Shown here one piece after another: positions 25,444 through 34,793 of a DNA stretch of 64,000 nucleotides. Each line of letters begins with the position of its first letter. The first letter of the stretch is position 1. This stretch comes from Paenibacillus silviterrae (lineage in GTDB: Bacteria; Bacillota; Bacilli; Paenibacillales; NBRC-103111): positions 1,488,001 to 1,552,000 of the forward strand of contig NZ_JASKUT010000002.1 in the NCBI RefSeq assembly GCF_030167925.1, written 5' to 3'. The position numbers and the translations under genes are program-made. The notes under the pieces are model-generated. The model worked only from the letters and a program-made list of their open reading frames with translations. It was not told the origin of the DNA and did not search any database.

Positions 25444-26457
25444 TTGAGCCATGCCATGACCAAAGCCATTCTCATTGGCTTGTTGATAGTCATTCTTCAT
25501 ACCGGCTGTATGGGAGGTAATCTTCCCGATTCTAGTCCCCTTCCCGTGAGGGAAGTCAAGGAAAGGCCGGAACCTTCTGCACCGGCAGAGCGCACAGAGA
25601 ACAACAAAGCGGTTCCCCTTAAGCCGCTGGGTGCGGCAGGTGAGGTCGCTTCTTATTATAACCGTCATCTGGTCATTTCAGAAGGACGGGTATACGGCTG
25701 GACCGGGGACAATAAGCCTGAGCTCCTGCTGGAGGATGCAGTACAAGTAGGCGTCGGAGATACGACAAGTTATGCCCTTTCCAGGGACGGCCGCCTGCTC
25801 GCTTGGTCGGAAGATCCCAAAGCCGCAGCTGCCATAGCCGGAAGCATAGTCAGCTTCGCGGCAGGACGCACAGGGGTGTTTGCCATAGATCAAGACGGTA
25901 CGTTGTTCCGATGGGAGTCACCGGATCAGTCTGCCAAGAAAATAGCCGATAATGTTGCTTATTCAAGTATTGGTGACGGCACCGATTACTATATTACGCA
26001 GCAGGGAGAGTTGTATGCATTCGGACGTAACCACAGAGGGCAATACGGCAACGGCGGCTTGATAGAAAGCGATGAGTTCATCCAAGTGGCAAGCGACGTT
26101 GTTCAGGTGAAAGGCCACACGGGGCACGCGATTGTTCTGAAGCGCAATGGAGACGTTCAAGGGTCCGGCGGAAACCTCTACGGGCCGCTAAGCACTCACG
26201 GTTTAGGCGACAAGGCGGTGACCTGGGGCACCCTCTTCCAAGGCGCCTCGCTTATCGCAACCGGCTCTTCCCACACGGTAGCCGTGAAAGAGGATCGAAC
26301 GCTGTGGATCTGGGGGGGCAAGGAAGGCACTACGCCGCGTCACGTACTGGACGACGTAGTTGCTGCGGCAGCGGGGGTGGATGTTACGATCGCCAAGAAG
26401 CAAGACGGAAGCGTCTACTTCTGGCGAACGGGTGAGGTTCCGGTCAAGCTGTTGTGA
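25444..26457 (+). CDS. RCC1-repeat lipoprotein
   Basis: 337 residues. The lipoprotein signal ends in LHTGC. After a Pro/Glu-rich linker, a chain of about 50-residue repeats forms a probable beta-propeller: GRVYGWTGDN, GRLLAWSEDP, GTLFRWESPD, GELYAFGRNHRGQYGNGG (closest to the RCC1 signature), DRTLWIWGGKEG and GSVYFWRTGEV. The start is TTG with AAGGA upstream. RCC1-like propellers on Bacillota surfaces are of unknown function and probably bind a protein or glycan. The gene stands alone. Confidence 0.85.
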   Translation: MSHAMTKAILIGLLIVILHTGCMGGNLPDSSPLPVREVKERPEPSAPAERTENNKAVPLKPLGAAGEVASYYNRHLVISEGRVYGWTGDNKPELLLEDAVQVGVGDTTSYALSRDGRLLAWSEDPKAAAAIAGSIVSFAAGRTGVFAIDQDGTLFRWESPDQSAKKIADNVAYSSIGDGTDYYITQQGELYAFGRNHRGQYGNGGLIESDEFIQVASDVVQVKGHTGHAIVLKRNGDVQGSGGNLYGPLSTHGLGDKAVTWGTLFQGASLIATGSSHTVAVKEDRTLWIWGGKEGTTPRHVLDDVVAAAAGVDVTIAKKQDGSVYFWRTGEVPVKLL

Positions 26458-26499
26458 CGCAAAAAAATGTAGATAGCCATTAATCATATCGGAGGGATT

Positions 26500-27102
26500 A
26501 TGTTCAAATTTCAAACGGTCTTGAGGAAGCCACCTAAGCTCATGGAATTAGAATATGGAGCGAACGTGCCCGAATATCAAGATTTTTTCATTGATATTAA
26601 CGATGCGGAGAAAATGAAAGCTCTTGTGGAACAAGGCGGCGTGGATCCAATGTATGCGCCAATGAAAATCATGATTGAATATGGTGGAGCATCTATAGTT
26701 GACTATAATAAACCATCTGCCGGCGGCGGCGGTCTATGGCTCGATTATTTGAGATGTATAGAGCAATTCATTGAAAATCAAAAAGCAAGTACTCCATATG
26801 GGATTGACTATTTTTCAATGAGCATGGAATCGATAAATTGCAGTGAAGTCAAATTTACTGTGTGTCTGGATCCTACGAATGAAGAGGTCATTTCCATCAT
26901 ACTCCCCAAAAAAGCGTTTATTCTTGCATTGCTCAAGGAATTAAAGAAGATTTGGCATATTTTTGACCTTCACCATGTCTTTAGCAGATTGCCCGACAAG
27001 ACATTCAGGGATGAGACCATTCGCCGCATCGAACGATGTAAATCGCATTTTACCCGTGTAGAAGCATACGAAAAGCGATTTGTGCGAAAATACAACAATT
27101 GA
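26500..27102 (+). CDS. Hypothetical protein (200 aa), AT-richer than neighbours
   Basis: Not recognised. It is a soluble 200-residue protein without signal peptide; the middle has a GGGGLW turn and the C-terminal third is helical and basic. Base composition is clearly more AT-rich than the flanking genes, suggesting separate ancestry. GGAGGG precedes the ATG. The last residues (RFVRKYNN and stop) are encoded by a copy of a repeated intergenic motif, so the original C-terminus may have been replaced. Confidence 0.7.
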   Translation: MFKFQTVLRKPPKLMELEYGANVPEYQDFFIDINDAEKMKALVEQGGVDPMYAPMKIMIEYGGASIVDYNKPSAGGGGLWLDYLRCIEQFIENQKASTPYGIDYFSMSMESINCSEVKFTVCLDPTNEEVISIILPKKAFILALLKELKKIWHIFDLHHVFSRLPDKTFRDETIRRIERCKSHFTRVEAYEKRFVRKYNN

Positions 27103-27262
27103 CCACCCCTTGTCCTGTTTGCCGATAAATTTGTGCGGATGTACAACAATGTTCCACTTTTCCAGCTAATGCTCCCATTTACTCCTTCGAATTGCTGCGC
27201 CATCGCACAAATCTTACAATAACGCTGCTTTTCCATGGCTTTTTGTGCCGATTAGCACAAAT
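27078..27262. repeat. Cluster of four ATTTGTGC repeat copies between convergent genes
   Basis: Two forward copies start with ATTTGTGCG and contain TACAACAAT (27078-27106 and 27128-27157, about 29 bases each). Two inverted copies of the core, GCACAAAT, lie at 27206-27213 and 27255-27262. The last forms TTTGTGC-CGATTA-GCACAAA, a hairpin. A related copy with TGCGAATGTACAACA lies at 35188-35212. Confidence 0.7.
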
Positions 27263-27908
27263 CCGTGGTCGGCAACGGCCCGGCATCGACAAGTCCGACA
27301 TTGATCGCTTCCCATAGATATAAAGACGCTATGCTCCGATAAGGCTTCCATTTCTCTCCCTTGAGCTCCAATAGTTCAGGGCCGGACGGCGTCTCCTCCT
27401 CGTACAGCCATCGCGCCGCGCGACGCAAGCCGGCATCTCCCAGGGAAAGCACATCCTCTCGCCCCAGATAAAAGATCAAGAACATTTCGGCCGTCCAGCG
27501 TCCGACGCCTTTCACCTTCGTCAGCAAAGCAAGGACTTCCTCATTGCTGCATCCATGCAGTGAATCAAGATCAAGCTCCTGAAGCCGGATCAGCTCGGCC
27601 AAACCTTTGATGTAGCGGATTTTGGGGCCGGAGACTCCGGCAGCACGCAGTGCTTCTTCCGAAACGGAGAGCATGTGATCTACCGTGAAGTCACCGCACT
27701 GCTCCCTCACTCGCCGACAGATGGTATCTGCGGCTTTGACCGAGAGCTGCTGTGAGATGAGCGATTGAGCCAAATAAGCAAACGCGTCCCTCTTCGCAGA
27801 TATCTTAATGGTTCCGATTTGCTGCGCCAACTCGGCGAACCTTCGATCGGCTCGACATAATGCCTGTACCCGCGGCTCCTCAGGACGTAATTGAAATACA
27901 ACACTCAT
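27252..27908 (-). CDS. DNA-3-methyladenine glycosylase II (AlkA-type)
   Basis: 218 residues. HhH-GPD superfamily: the helix-hairpin-helix LTKVKGVGRWTAEMFLIF is followed by VLSLGDAGLRRA, whose Asp is the catalytic residue. It should excise alkylated purines (3-methyladenine) from DNA in base-excision repair. The start at 27908 has GGAGGGG six bases upstream; the longer frame to 28028 overlaps the upstream hydrolase. It follows that hydrolase by 79 bases on the same strand. The last three codons and stop (DLC-stop) come from a GATTTGTGC repeat copy. Confidence 0.9.
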   Translation of the reverse strand: MSVVFQLRPEEPRVQALCRADRRFAELAQQIGTIKISAKRDAFAYLAQSLISQQLSVKAADTICRRVREQCGDFTVDHMLSVSEEALRAAGVSGPKIRYIKGLAELIRLQELDLDSLHGCSNEEVLALLTKVKGVGRWTAEMFLIFYLGREDVLSLGDAGLRRAARWLYEEETPSGPELLELKGEKWKPYRSIASLYLWEAINVGLVDAGPLPTTDLC

Positions 27909-27987
27909 CGGCTGCCCCTCCGCATCAATAGTGGTAAACCTAGCCACTAACACCATTTTAAACCATGTCTTCGTGGGATTGAAGCAA

Positions 27988-28770
27988 TCAGCTGCCGCCG
28001 CGTGTAATAAACTGCCCGATTCGGTCATTCAAGATCTCAGGGAACTTCGTCGGAATACGATGGTCGGCATGCTTCACGTAAAACAACTCACTCTTAGGCA
28101 ATCGCTGATGCAGCATGCGGGCATAAGGATGAAAATGCTTGTCCTTCTCGCCGTAAACAAGCAGTACAGGGTGCTCGATAGCCTGAAGCCGGGAGGTACA
28201 GCTATAAGTGAGACTTGACCGGTAATATTGCTCCACGTTCCCGGGATTGCCTTTCTTAGCGTCGTTATATAGCTTCCATAGGAAAGAAAGACGATTCGTC
28301 TGGCTCCAGGCATCGGCCAGTGCGATCGCACCGACGGCACCCATTTTAGAGAAGAAAATCGCCCTGAGAATTCGGTTCCTCAGCCACTTATCGCTGACTT
28401 CCGGCATGCCGCTGACCACAATTCCTCCCTGCGCCCGCTCCGGGTAAGTCAAAAGAAACTCCAGCACTAACGAGCCTCCCGTTGAGTAGCCGCATAAGAA
28501 GCATTTTTCAATACCGAGCCGATCCATCAACCGCTTGATATCTTCAACGACCAAAGGATACGTTAGGGGCTCTGCGGAGGGATCGCTCTGTCCGTGACCC
28601 CTAATGTCAATTGCAATGGTGCGGTAATGCGATGACAGTCCTTCCAACTGGTACGTGAAGGTTAGGCCGGTAAGGACCGGGGGATGGATGAAGATGATGG
28701 CCGTGGCCGTGGCCGTGGCCGTGCCCTTGCCCCGTTCTTCATAATGCATTGCAAAGCCAACCATATTCAT
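27988..28770 (-). CDS. Alpha/beta-fold hydrolase
   Basis: About 260 residues. Typical features: IFIHPPVLTG (oxyanion-hole region), IDIRGHGQSD, the nucleophile elbow GYSTGGS with Ser, VYGEKDKHF with the likely acid and HADHRIP with the catalytic His. The substrate is unknown. The start is uncertain: ATG 28770 or 28764 gives the usual length for the fold, no strong ribosome site is visible, and ATG 28809 is also possible. Near the N-terminus a four-fold hexanucleotide repeat encodes alternating Thr-Ala. Confidence 0.85.
   Translation of the reverse strand: MNMVGFAMHYEERGKGTATATATAIIFIHPPVLTGLTFTYQLEGLSSHYRTIAIDIRGHGQSDPSAEPLTYPLVVEDIKRLMDRLGIEKCFLCGYSTGGSLVLEFLLTYPERAQGGIVVSGMPEVSDKWLRNRILRAIFFSKMGAVGAIALADAWSQTNRLSFLWKLYNDAKKGNPGNVEQYYRSSLTYSCTSRLQAIEHPVLLVYGEKDKHFHPYARMLHQRLPKSELFYVKHADHRIPTKFPEILNDRIGQFITRGGS
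28699..28722. repeat. Hexanucleotide tandem repeat (GGCCGT x4) inside the hydrolase gene
   Basis: Four perfect copies of GGCCGT on the plus strand encode Thr-Ala pairs on the minus strand. Because the unit is six bases, copy-number change would alter protein length without a frameshift. Confidence 0.9.
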
Positions 28771-28834
28771 GGTACTCAATACCCTAGTCACTCTCCATGT
28801 GGAATTCATTGCTAGGAAGTAGTGTACCCATAAA

Positions 28835-31156
28835 TTACAAAGATTCACGGTATTTGCCCGGTGTCGTTCCTTCGTACTTTTTAAATACGCGAATGAATCC
28901 GATATCGTTCGCGTAACCGACCTTATTCGCAATTTGTGTAAAGGTCAGCCTCTTGTCCTGCATCAGCTTCTTAGCCTGATCAATTCGCACTCTAGTTAAG
29001 TAATCCATAAGGTTCATCCCCGTCTGCTTCTTGAAGAACGTGGACAAATAGGGCGGCGTTAGCCCAAAATGCTCGGCGATTGTTGTCAGGCTGAGCATTT
29101 CGTCGTCATAATGCTGCTCGATGTAGCGGGTTATCCGTTCGGCCTGCTGACGGCCGTGACTGCTGCGGTTCGCGTTGACATAATGACACAGCGCGAGAAA
29201 CCAATCGCGAATTTTGACTTGCATCTCCCCGACCGTCGGACAAACGGACAACTCCTTAAGCGGGTCGAAGCCTTCGCCGAACACCTCGCGGTACAACGGA
29301 TCCATCGGGTTCATGATTTTCCACAAGGTGCTGACCATGTTAGTAAACAGGCTTCTACCAAGCTCAGGCGTAATCCGCCGCTGATTGAAATGCGCATGAA
29401 ACAAATTGCCGATAAGCTTGTCGACACCCGCCACATCGCCGCTTTTGCTAGAGTTGATCAGCTGGATTTCTGTCTCGATCGGGTAATAGTAATGACGGTC
29501 CGCATCCGCGATTTCTCTGTAACAAATGATGGAGCTGTGGCCTCTATATATTTTATAATCCAGCGCGCTAAGCGCTTCAAAATACGATTGCCCTATCCGG
29601 TCCATCCCCTTATGCACTTCGCCGATCGCAAGGGTAATATACGTTTGGAACCGTTCCTCGATTACCTGCTTGAGCCGGCCGGCGATGGTATCCAGCTCCA
29701 GCTCCAACTCCGCTTCCGCGAACCGTTCTTGGGAAAAGTTAACCAGCAAGGCTACTCGGTGCTGATCGAGTTCTACCGAATACCCCCATTCCCGTTCTCG
29801 AATCAAATCATTACCGATATTGGAAATAATGAATCGAATCAATGCCCACTGCCGTTCCGATTGATCGGTGCTGAACCTGCTGAAATCGGCAATGTCAATC
29901 AGAATCACGGCAAACCAATCGGAAATCAGTCGAATATCCATAAATTGCAGCGATTCTTCGGTCATTCGGGTAACGTCCACATGGCCTCGAACGAAGCGCG
30001 ACAGGAAGCTTGCCTGGATGACCGGTGTCTGGCGGGACAATATATTCCGAAGTTCCCGTTCTTCATCCATGGTCATTTGAATCGTTTCCCGGATAAACTC
30101 GTATTCGTTGGAAGGCTGCTTCTTGCGAGGCGGCTTTTCCTTTTGCAGCACACGCACCAATCCGTACAAAGGGGCATAATTGCGATGCATCCAGAAGCTG
30201 ATCGCCGCTCCGCCGCCGATCAGGCAAATCAGGAGCAGGGGGATCATCCAATTTTTCAGCGTATAGACCCGTTCCAGGTACACATGCTCGGGCATAACGA
30301 GAACATACTTCCAGCCGTTTTGTTCCGATTCCGTATACGACAGCATCCTATCGGCATCTTGATCCTCGTACACGTAGGGTACGCCTCTCGTCTGAAGCTC
30401 ATGCCGGATTTGCTCCCAGGGGAGCGATTCGTTGTTTTTCCCGACGATCAGGCGGTCTTGGCGGTCAAGGATGAAAACCGAGCTTTGAGAGGCTGCTTCA
30501 ATCTTAGACAGCATGCTGCGAATTTGATCCACGTCAAGCAGTATGACGAGCGCTCCCCGAATCTCGGTCTGCTCCCCGAGCGGCAGCGTCTGAACGTACG
30601 TAATGGTATCCAGCTTGCCGTTCGGCGTTTCATAAGCGGCTGCATAATAATCGCGATAGCGGGGACCGTCTAACAGCTTGCTGCGCCACTCAGCAAAGCT
30701 GATGCCCTCCGGTTTATATAGACTTTGATACAGCATTTCCGCCGTTGTCTTGGCTGTGGGCAGCAAAACCGTATCGCTGTCTTTAAGATAAACATAATAA
30801 CCATTGATGATACCGCTTGCATTTTGATAACGCATCATATGCTCCGACACGAATTCCACGAATTTATAGGCATCCGTCGATTCGGAAGTGTCTACGTTAT
30901 TCATAAGCAGCTGCAGCCGCGGATTGAAAGAGATTTGTTGAGACATCCTCTCAACATCCTTGAGTCTGGAATCCATTACTTGGCGAAGCTGCTCCAGCAT
31001 GGCGACATTCGCCCGGTTTGCATTATCCGTCATAATGGAGACGGTCTTCGTATAAAGAATAGATCCAAGGGTTAGAGGAAGCAGGAAAACGGCCAGATAG
31101 GACAATAAGAGGGTCATGAAGACGCTTCCGCGAAGCTTGGTTTTGATCCGCACCAT
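28835..31156 (-). CDS. Membrane-anchored sensor with AraC DNA-binding domain
   Basis: 773 residues: helix 1 at about 14-36, a roughly 270-residue extracellular sensor (Cache-like), helix 2 at about 306-328, a cytoplasmic linker and degenerate GGDEF-like region, and the AraC double helix-turn-helix at about 670-773 (LTTIAEHFGLTPPYLSTFFKKQTGMNLMDYLTRVR, then KVGYANDIGFIRVFKKYEGTTPGKYR). It combines signal reception and DNA binding in one protein. GAGAGAGG stands six bases before the ATG. It follows the permease gene at 31242 by 85 bases and very likely controls that oligosaccharide uptake operon. Confidence 0.93.
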   Translation of the reverse strand: MVRIKTKLRGSVFMTLLLSYLAVFLLPLTLGSILYTKTVSIMTDNANRANVAMLEQLRQVMDSRLKDVERMSQQISFNPRLQLLMNNVDTSESTDAYKFVEFVSEHMMRYQNASGIINGYYVYLKDSDTVLLPTAKTTAEMLYQSLYKPEGISFAEWRSKLLDGPRYRDYYAAAYETPNGKLDTITYVQTLPLGEQTEIRGALVILLDVDQIRSMLSKIEAASQSSVFILDRQDRLIVGKNNESLPWEQIRHELQTRGVPYVYEDQDADRMLSYTESEQNGWKYVLVMPEHVYLERVYTLKNWMIPLLLICLIGGGAAISFWMHRNYAPLYGLVRVLQKEKPPRKKQPSNEYEFIRETIQMTMDEERELRNILSRQTPVIQASFLSRFVRGHVDVTRMTEESLQFMDIRLISDWFAVILIDIADFSRFSTDQSERQWALIRFIISNIGNDLIREREWGYSVELDQHRVALLVNFSQERFAEAELELELDTIAGRLKQVIEERFQTYITLAIGEVHKGMDRIGQSYFEALSALDYKIYRGHSSIICYREIADADRHYYYPIETEIQLINSSKSGDVAGVDKLIGNLFHAHFNQRRITPELGRSLFTNMVSTLWKIMNPMDPLYREVFGEGFDPLKELSVCPTVGEMQVKIRDWFLALCHYVNANRSSHGRQQAERITRYIEQHYDDEMLSLTTIAEHFGLTPPYLSTFFKKQTGMNLMDYLTRVRIDQAKKLMQDKRLTFTQIANKVGYANDIGFIRVFKKYEGTTPGKYRESL

Positions 31157-31241
31157 GAGATACCTCTCTCTCCAATCAATCTTACTTATCTATATTCGAA
31201 AAATGCCGCCTTTTTCCTGCCCCCTTCGTTTACTCAGTAAG

Positions 31242-32120
31242 CTATTCCTTGAGCGCCCCGATCATGACCCCCTTCACAAAATACTTTTGCAGAAAAGGAT
31301 AAAGCACCAGGATCGGAACGGTTGCTACCATAATCGTCGCGTATTTAATCGCTTCACCGATCGGCATCTTATCCGCGCCGGAAGCGTCGGTCATCATGCT
31401 GTCCGTGCTGTTGGTGATAAGAATTTCCCTTAAAATGAGCTGCAGCGGGTACAACTCGCGGTCGCGCAAATAAATCATCGCATTGAACCATGCATTCCAA
31501 TGGCCTACAGCGTAGAACAGAACCATAACGGCCATGACAGGAAGCGATAAGGGAAGAATAATTCGCCACATCACGGTCCATTCGCTCGCACCGTCCATTT
31601 TGGCCGATTCCTCCAAACTGACCGGCACCGCCTGAAACGAAGTGCGCATGATGATTAAATTCCAGGTATTGATGGCTCCCGGAATGATCATGGCCCATGG
31701 CGTATCGACAAGCCCCAAGCCATCTACCAGAAGGTAGGTGGGAATGAGCCCGCCCTGAAAGAACATCGTAACGACGATCATAAACATAACCGCATTTTTA
31801 AAAAATACATTTCTCCTTGAAAGGAAATATGCTCCAAGAGAAGTCATGAACAGATTAAAGAGTGTCCCGACGATGACATAAAATATCGTGTTGCTATAAC
31901 CGTTTAGGATGTTCGGGTTGGCAAAGACGGCCTTATATGCGTCCAGACTAAACCCATAGGGCTTCCATAACAAGCCGCGGTGCTGCGATAGCAAACCCGG
32001 GTCGCTGAAGGAGGAGAAGGTGACATACAAAAACGGATATAACGTCAAGAAACAAAGCACAAGCATGAAGACGACGTTCAGCACATCAAACATTTTCTCG
32101 CCGAAAGTCAACCGGTTCAT
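31242..32120 (-). CDS. CUT1 sugar ABC transporter permease (LplC/YtcP-type)
   Basis: 292 residues, about six membrane helices. It has the EAA-loop sequence SLEESAKMDGASEWTVMWRIILPLSLP and the C-terminal LQKYFVKGVMIGALKE typical of the second permease of LplB/LplC-type oligosaccharide importers. GGGGAGGGG precedes the ATG. It lies 15 bases after the partner permease; together they form the channel for the binding protein at 33183-34793. The ATPase is not encoded here, as is usual for this class, which often shares a general MsmX-type ATPase. Confidence 0.93.
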   Translation of the reverse strand: MNRLTFGEKMFDVLNVVFMLVLCFLTLYPFLYVTFSSFSDPGLLSQHRGLLWKPYGFSLDAYKAVFANPNILNGYSNTIFYVIVGTLFNLFMTSLGAYFLSRRNVFFKNAVMFMIVVTMFFQGGLIPTYLLVDGLGLVDTPWAMIIPGAINTWNLIIMRTSFQAVPVSLEESAKMDGASEWTVMWRIILPLSLPVMAVMVLFYAVGHWNAWFNAMIYLRDRELYPLQLILREILITNSTDSMMTDASGADKMPIGEAIKYATIMVATVPILVLYPFLQKYFVKGVMIGALKE

Positions 32121-32135
32121 CCTGTCCCCTCCCCG

Positions 32136-33095
32136 TTACCATAATTTCGTCTCGCTTACCCGTTTGCTGATGCTATTGGAAAGGATAAGCAGGGTAAAAG
32201 CAATAACGGCGTTAAATAATCCGACTGCCGTCGTGTAGCTGTAGCTCGCTTCCAAAATCCCTTTGCGATACACGAAGGTAGAGATGACATCAGCCGTATC
32301 GTAGGTCAGCGGATTGTACATGAGCAGGATTTTCTCGCTGCCGACGGACATCATCGAGCCCATTTTCAAAATCAGCAAAATAATAACCGTTGGCATAATT
32401 CCCGGAATGGTAATATGAACCATTTGCTTCCACCGACCGGCCCCGTCCACTCGTGCCGCTTCGTACAATGTAGGGTCGATCGTGGACAGCGCAGCCAAAT
32501 AAATGATGGAGCCCCACCCGACCTGCTGCCATATGCCGGAGGATACATAAAGGAAACGAAACCATTCCGGCTCGGACAAATACGATTTGGCCGCGAAGCC
32601 AAGCATAGACAGCAGCTGGTTCACAAGCCCGTCCCGGGCCAGAAAATCGACCAGCATTCCGACTACGACGACAACCGAAATAAAATGCGGTAAATAGGTG
32701 ATCGTCTGGACAATCCTCTTGAAATACTGCCGGCGCAATTCATTAAACAACAAAGCGAGGATGATCGGTGCAGGGAAGCCGAAAATCAGCTCATACACAT
32801 TGATTAACAACGTGTTACGGATTAACCTCCAAAAATAATAGCTATTAAAAAATTCAACGAAATGATTGAATCCAACCCAAGGGCTGCTCCAGATCCCGTC
32901 GCCGGGACTATAATCCTTAAACGCGATCTGCAGGCCGTACATGGGACCGTAATCGAAGATCAGATAATAGGCGATAACCGGCAAAACCATCAGGTACAAG
33001 AGCTTATTTCTCTTTAGATCCCGGCCCATGGTAATCCAGACGCTCTGCCGCGCGGGCTTCGTCCTTGCTCCAACGGCCGTTTTCATCGTATCCAT
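32136..33095 (-). CDS. CUT1 sugar ABC transporter permease (LplB-type)
   Basis: 319 residues, about six helices after a basic N-terminus. It shows FKDYSPGDGIW, IILALLFNELR, YLPHFISVVVVVGMLVDFL and the EAA-type loop YEAARVDGAGRWKQMVHITIPGI. GAGGGAGGG precedes the ATG. It is the first permease gene after the binding-protein gene, from which it is separated by 87 bases containing a strong hairpin. It is paralogous to the permease at 37143-38042. Confidence 0.93.
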   Translation of the reverse strand: MDTMKTAVGARTKPARQSVWITMGRDLKRNKLLYLMVLPVIAYYLIFDYGPMYGLQIAFKDYSPGDGIWSSPWVGFNHFVEFFNSYYFWRLIRNTLLINVYELIFGFPAPIILALLFNELRRQYFKRIVQTITYLPHFISVVVVVGMLVDFLARDGLVNQLLSMLGFAAKSYLSEPEWFRFLYVSSGIWQQVGWGSIIYLAALSTIDPTLYEAARVDGAGRWKQMVHITIPGIMPTVIILLILKMGSMMSVGSEKILLMYNPLTYDTADVISTFVYRKGILEASYSYTTAVGLFNAVIAFTLLILSNSISKRVSETKLW

Positions 33096-33125
33096 AATAT
33101 GTCCCTCCCTCGCTTCGACAAAGAC

Positions 33126-33152
33126 AGGGAGATGATCGGATCATCTCCCTGA
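33126..33152. other. Perfect 27-base inverted repeat between binding-protein and permease genes
   Basis: CAGGGAGATGATC (33126-33138), one base, then GATCATCTCCCTG (33140-33152). No T-run follows in the minus direction, so it is more likely an mRNA-stabilising or processing hairpin than a terminator. It would protect the 3' end of the binding-protein message and lower permease expression. Confidence 0.75.
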
Positions 33153-33182
33153 TGCATACGGAGCTCTCTACTTAGACCCGTA

Positions 33183-34793
33183 TTATCTTTTGTTATACCT
33201 TTCCAAAGCGGCTTGTTGGATTTTGATCGCATCCTGGATACCCATGCCTTCAATCGTTTTCACGTACTTGTCAAAATTGTCCAAAGGCTCCGCTCCCATA
33301 ATGAACTTATTGAACATCTCGTCCTTGAAGGTGTTCACATCGTTCATAATCGAAGCGAATTTGCTGCTCTCATCCGAAGTAGGCGTCACCTGCGGGAGCT
33401 TTCTTTCATTGGTCGGCTCCGACCAAATTTTGATCGAATCCTTTTGCTCCGGCATGCTGGCGTACTGCTCCATATACCGCTTATCTTGTACGAAGGGACC
33501 GTTGAAGTTGGCGCGTACATGACGTGCCATCGCATAAGCCACCGACGTGTCCTTGGGATTCAATACCTCATCCGTATACACAGGGTTCCCGTTGACCATC
33601 TTGTAGGAAACGCCTTCCACCCCGAAATTAAACAGCATCTTCCCTTCCTCACTATAGGCAAAATCGAGCCATTTGACCGTCGCCTCCGGGTTTTTATTGG
33701 AGGTCGAGATGGCGGCGGCAAGCCCGCCGGAGAAGTTGTAGGTCTTCGCGCTCCAGAGCTTCTTATCTCCCTTGTTAACCACTGGGAACGGAGCCGCGAC
33801 CAGCTTGAAGCCGGCAATTTTATCCTTGACGAGCGTGGTGTAGTTGCCGATCCCCGAGCCTGTGCTCATCACGGTGGCGAACAGCTGATTTCCCGTTATC
33901 TTCGCGTCTTTGAGCTTGCTGTCGGTGACGGCGAAATCCGGATCCAGCAGCCCTTCCTTATACCATTTATTCATCGTAGTCAGAAACTGCTTATATTCCG
34001 GCTGGATCGGCCCATAGCTTACCTTTCCATTGACATGGTAGAAGTCGTAGTTCACACCAAATGTACCTAAAAACGCAACCGAACCACCCATATCGTTCTT
34101 GCTGATCAGCAGCGGAATTTCATCCGGCTTCCCGTTGCCGTTCAGGTCGCTTTTCTTGATCGCAGTCAGTGTGGTGTACCATTCATCAATGGTCTCCGGC
34201 ATCTTCAGATTCAGCTTATCCAGCCAGTCTTTGCGAAGAGCGATGCCGTTGCTGACAAGCAAGTAATCGTCTCCCCGCAGGAACGGAAACCCGTAGATGC
34301 TGCCTTCATCCGTCACGACTTGCTTTTTCCACTCCGGATTGGCGTCCAGAACCTTCTTCAAATTCGGCGCGTGTTTGTCTATAAGCTCATTCAGCTTAAT
34401 TATCTTTTTATCCTTAATCGCTTTTTCCGGACCGCCGGGGTACCCCGTCCAGCCGTATTCAATAACATCAGGCAGGTTTTTTCCCGTAATCATCAAGTTA
34501 AATTGATCCTTCTCCTGTCCTACCGGGGGATGCTGGAATTCCACTTTTGTTCCGGTTCGTTTCTCCAGCTCCTTATACACCGTCATATCGCCAAAGCTTT
34601 TTAAAGTAGCCGCCACATTGCTTGCGAGCCCCACCCAATACGTAAGCGTTTGCAATTTAGGCGGCTCTTGAGCAGCCGGCTTTCCGTCCGGCTGTTTTGC
34701 CGGGGCCGGGCTGTTGCATCCTGCAACAACGGCGACGGACATCAGTACCGAGACTCCTGCGGTCGCCCATTTTTTCCGGTTGCGATGATTCAT
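33183..34793 (-). CDS. Extracellular oligosaccharide-binding lipoprotein (LplA/LipO-type)
   Basis: 536 residues. The signal peptide ends in a VVAGC-type lipobox; the mature part has LTYWVGLASNVAATLKSFGDMTVYKELEKRTGTKVEF and SIYGFPFLRGDDYLL, usual for this large family 1 subgroup. A calcium-binding-like loop DLNGNGKPDEIP also appears. It captures an oligosaccharide for the permeases downstream. AAGGGAGGAATG precedes the start. It is first in the operon binding protein, permease, permease, AraC sensor-regulator. Confidence 0.93.
   Translation of the reverse strand: MNHRNRKKWATAGVSVLMSVAVVAGCNSPAPAKQPDGKPAAQEPPKLQTLTYWVGLASNVAATLKSFGDMTVYKELEKRTGTKVEFQHPPVGQEKDQFNLMITGKNLPDVIEYGWTGYPGGPEKAIKDKKIIKLNELIDKHAPNLKKVLDANPEWKKQVVTDEGSIYGFPFLRGDDYLLVSNGIALRKDWLDKLNLKMPETIDEWYTTLTAIKKSDLNGNGKPDEIPLLISKNDMGGSVAFLGTFGVNYDFYHVNGKVSYGPIQPEYKQFLTTMNKWYKEGLLDPDFAVTDSKLKDAKITGNQLFATVMSTGSGIGNYTTLVKDKIAGFKLVAAPFPVVNKGDKKLWSAKTYNFSGGLAAAISTSNKNPEATVKWLDFAYSEEGKMLFNFGVEGVSYKMVNGNPVYTDEVLNPKDTSVAYAMARHVRANFNGPFVQDKRYMEQYASMPEQKDSIKIWSEPTNERKLPQVTPTSDESSKFASIMNDVNTFKDEMFNKFIMGAEPLDNFDKYVKTIEGMGIQDAIKIQQAALERYNKR

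Noticed and set aside
29069..30673. 534-residue plus-strand open frame
   Set aside because: It is antisense to the AraC sensor-regulator gene, with no recognisable domain.
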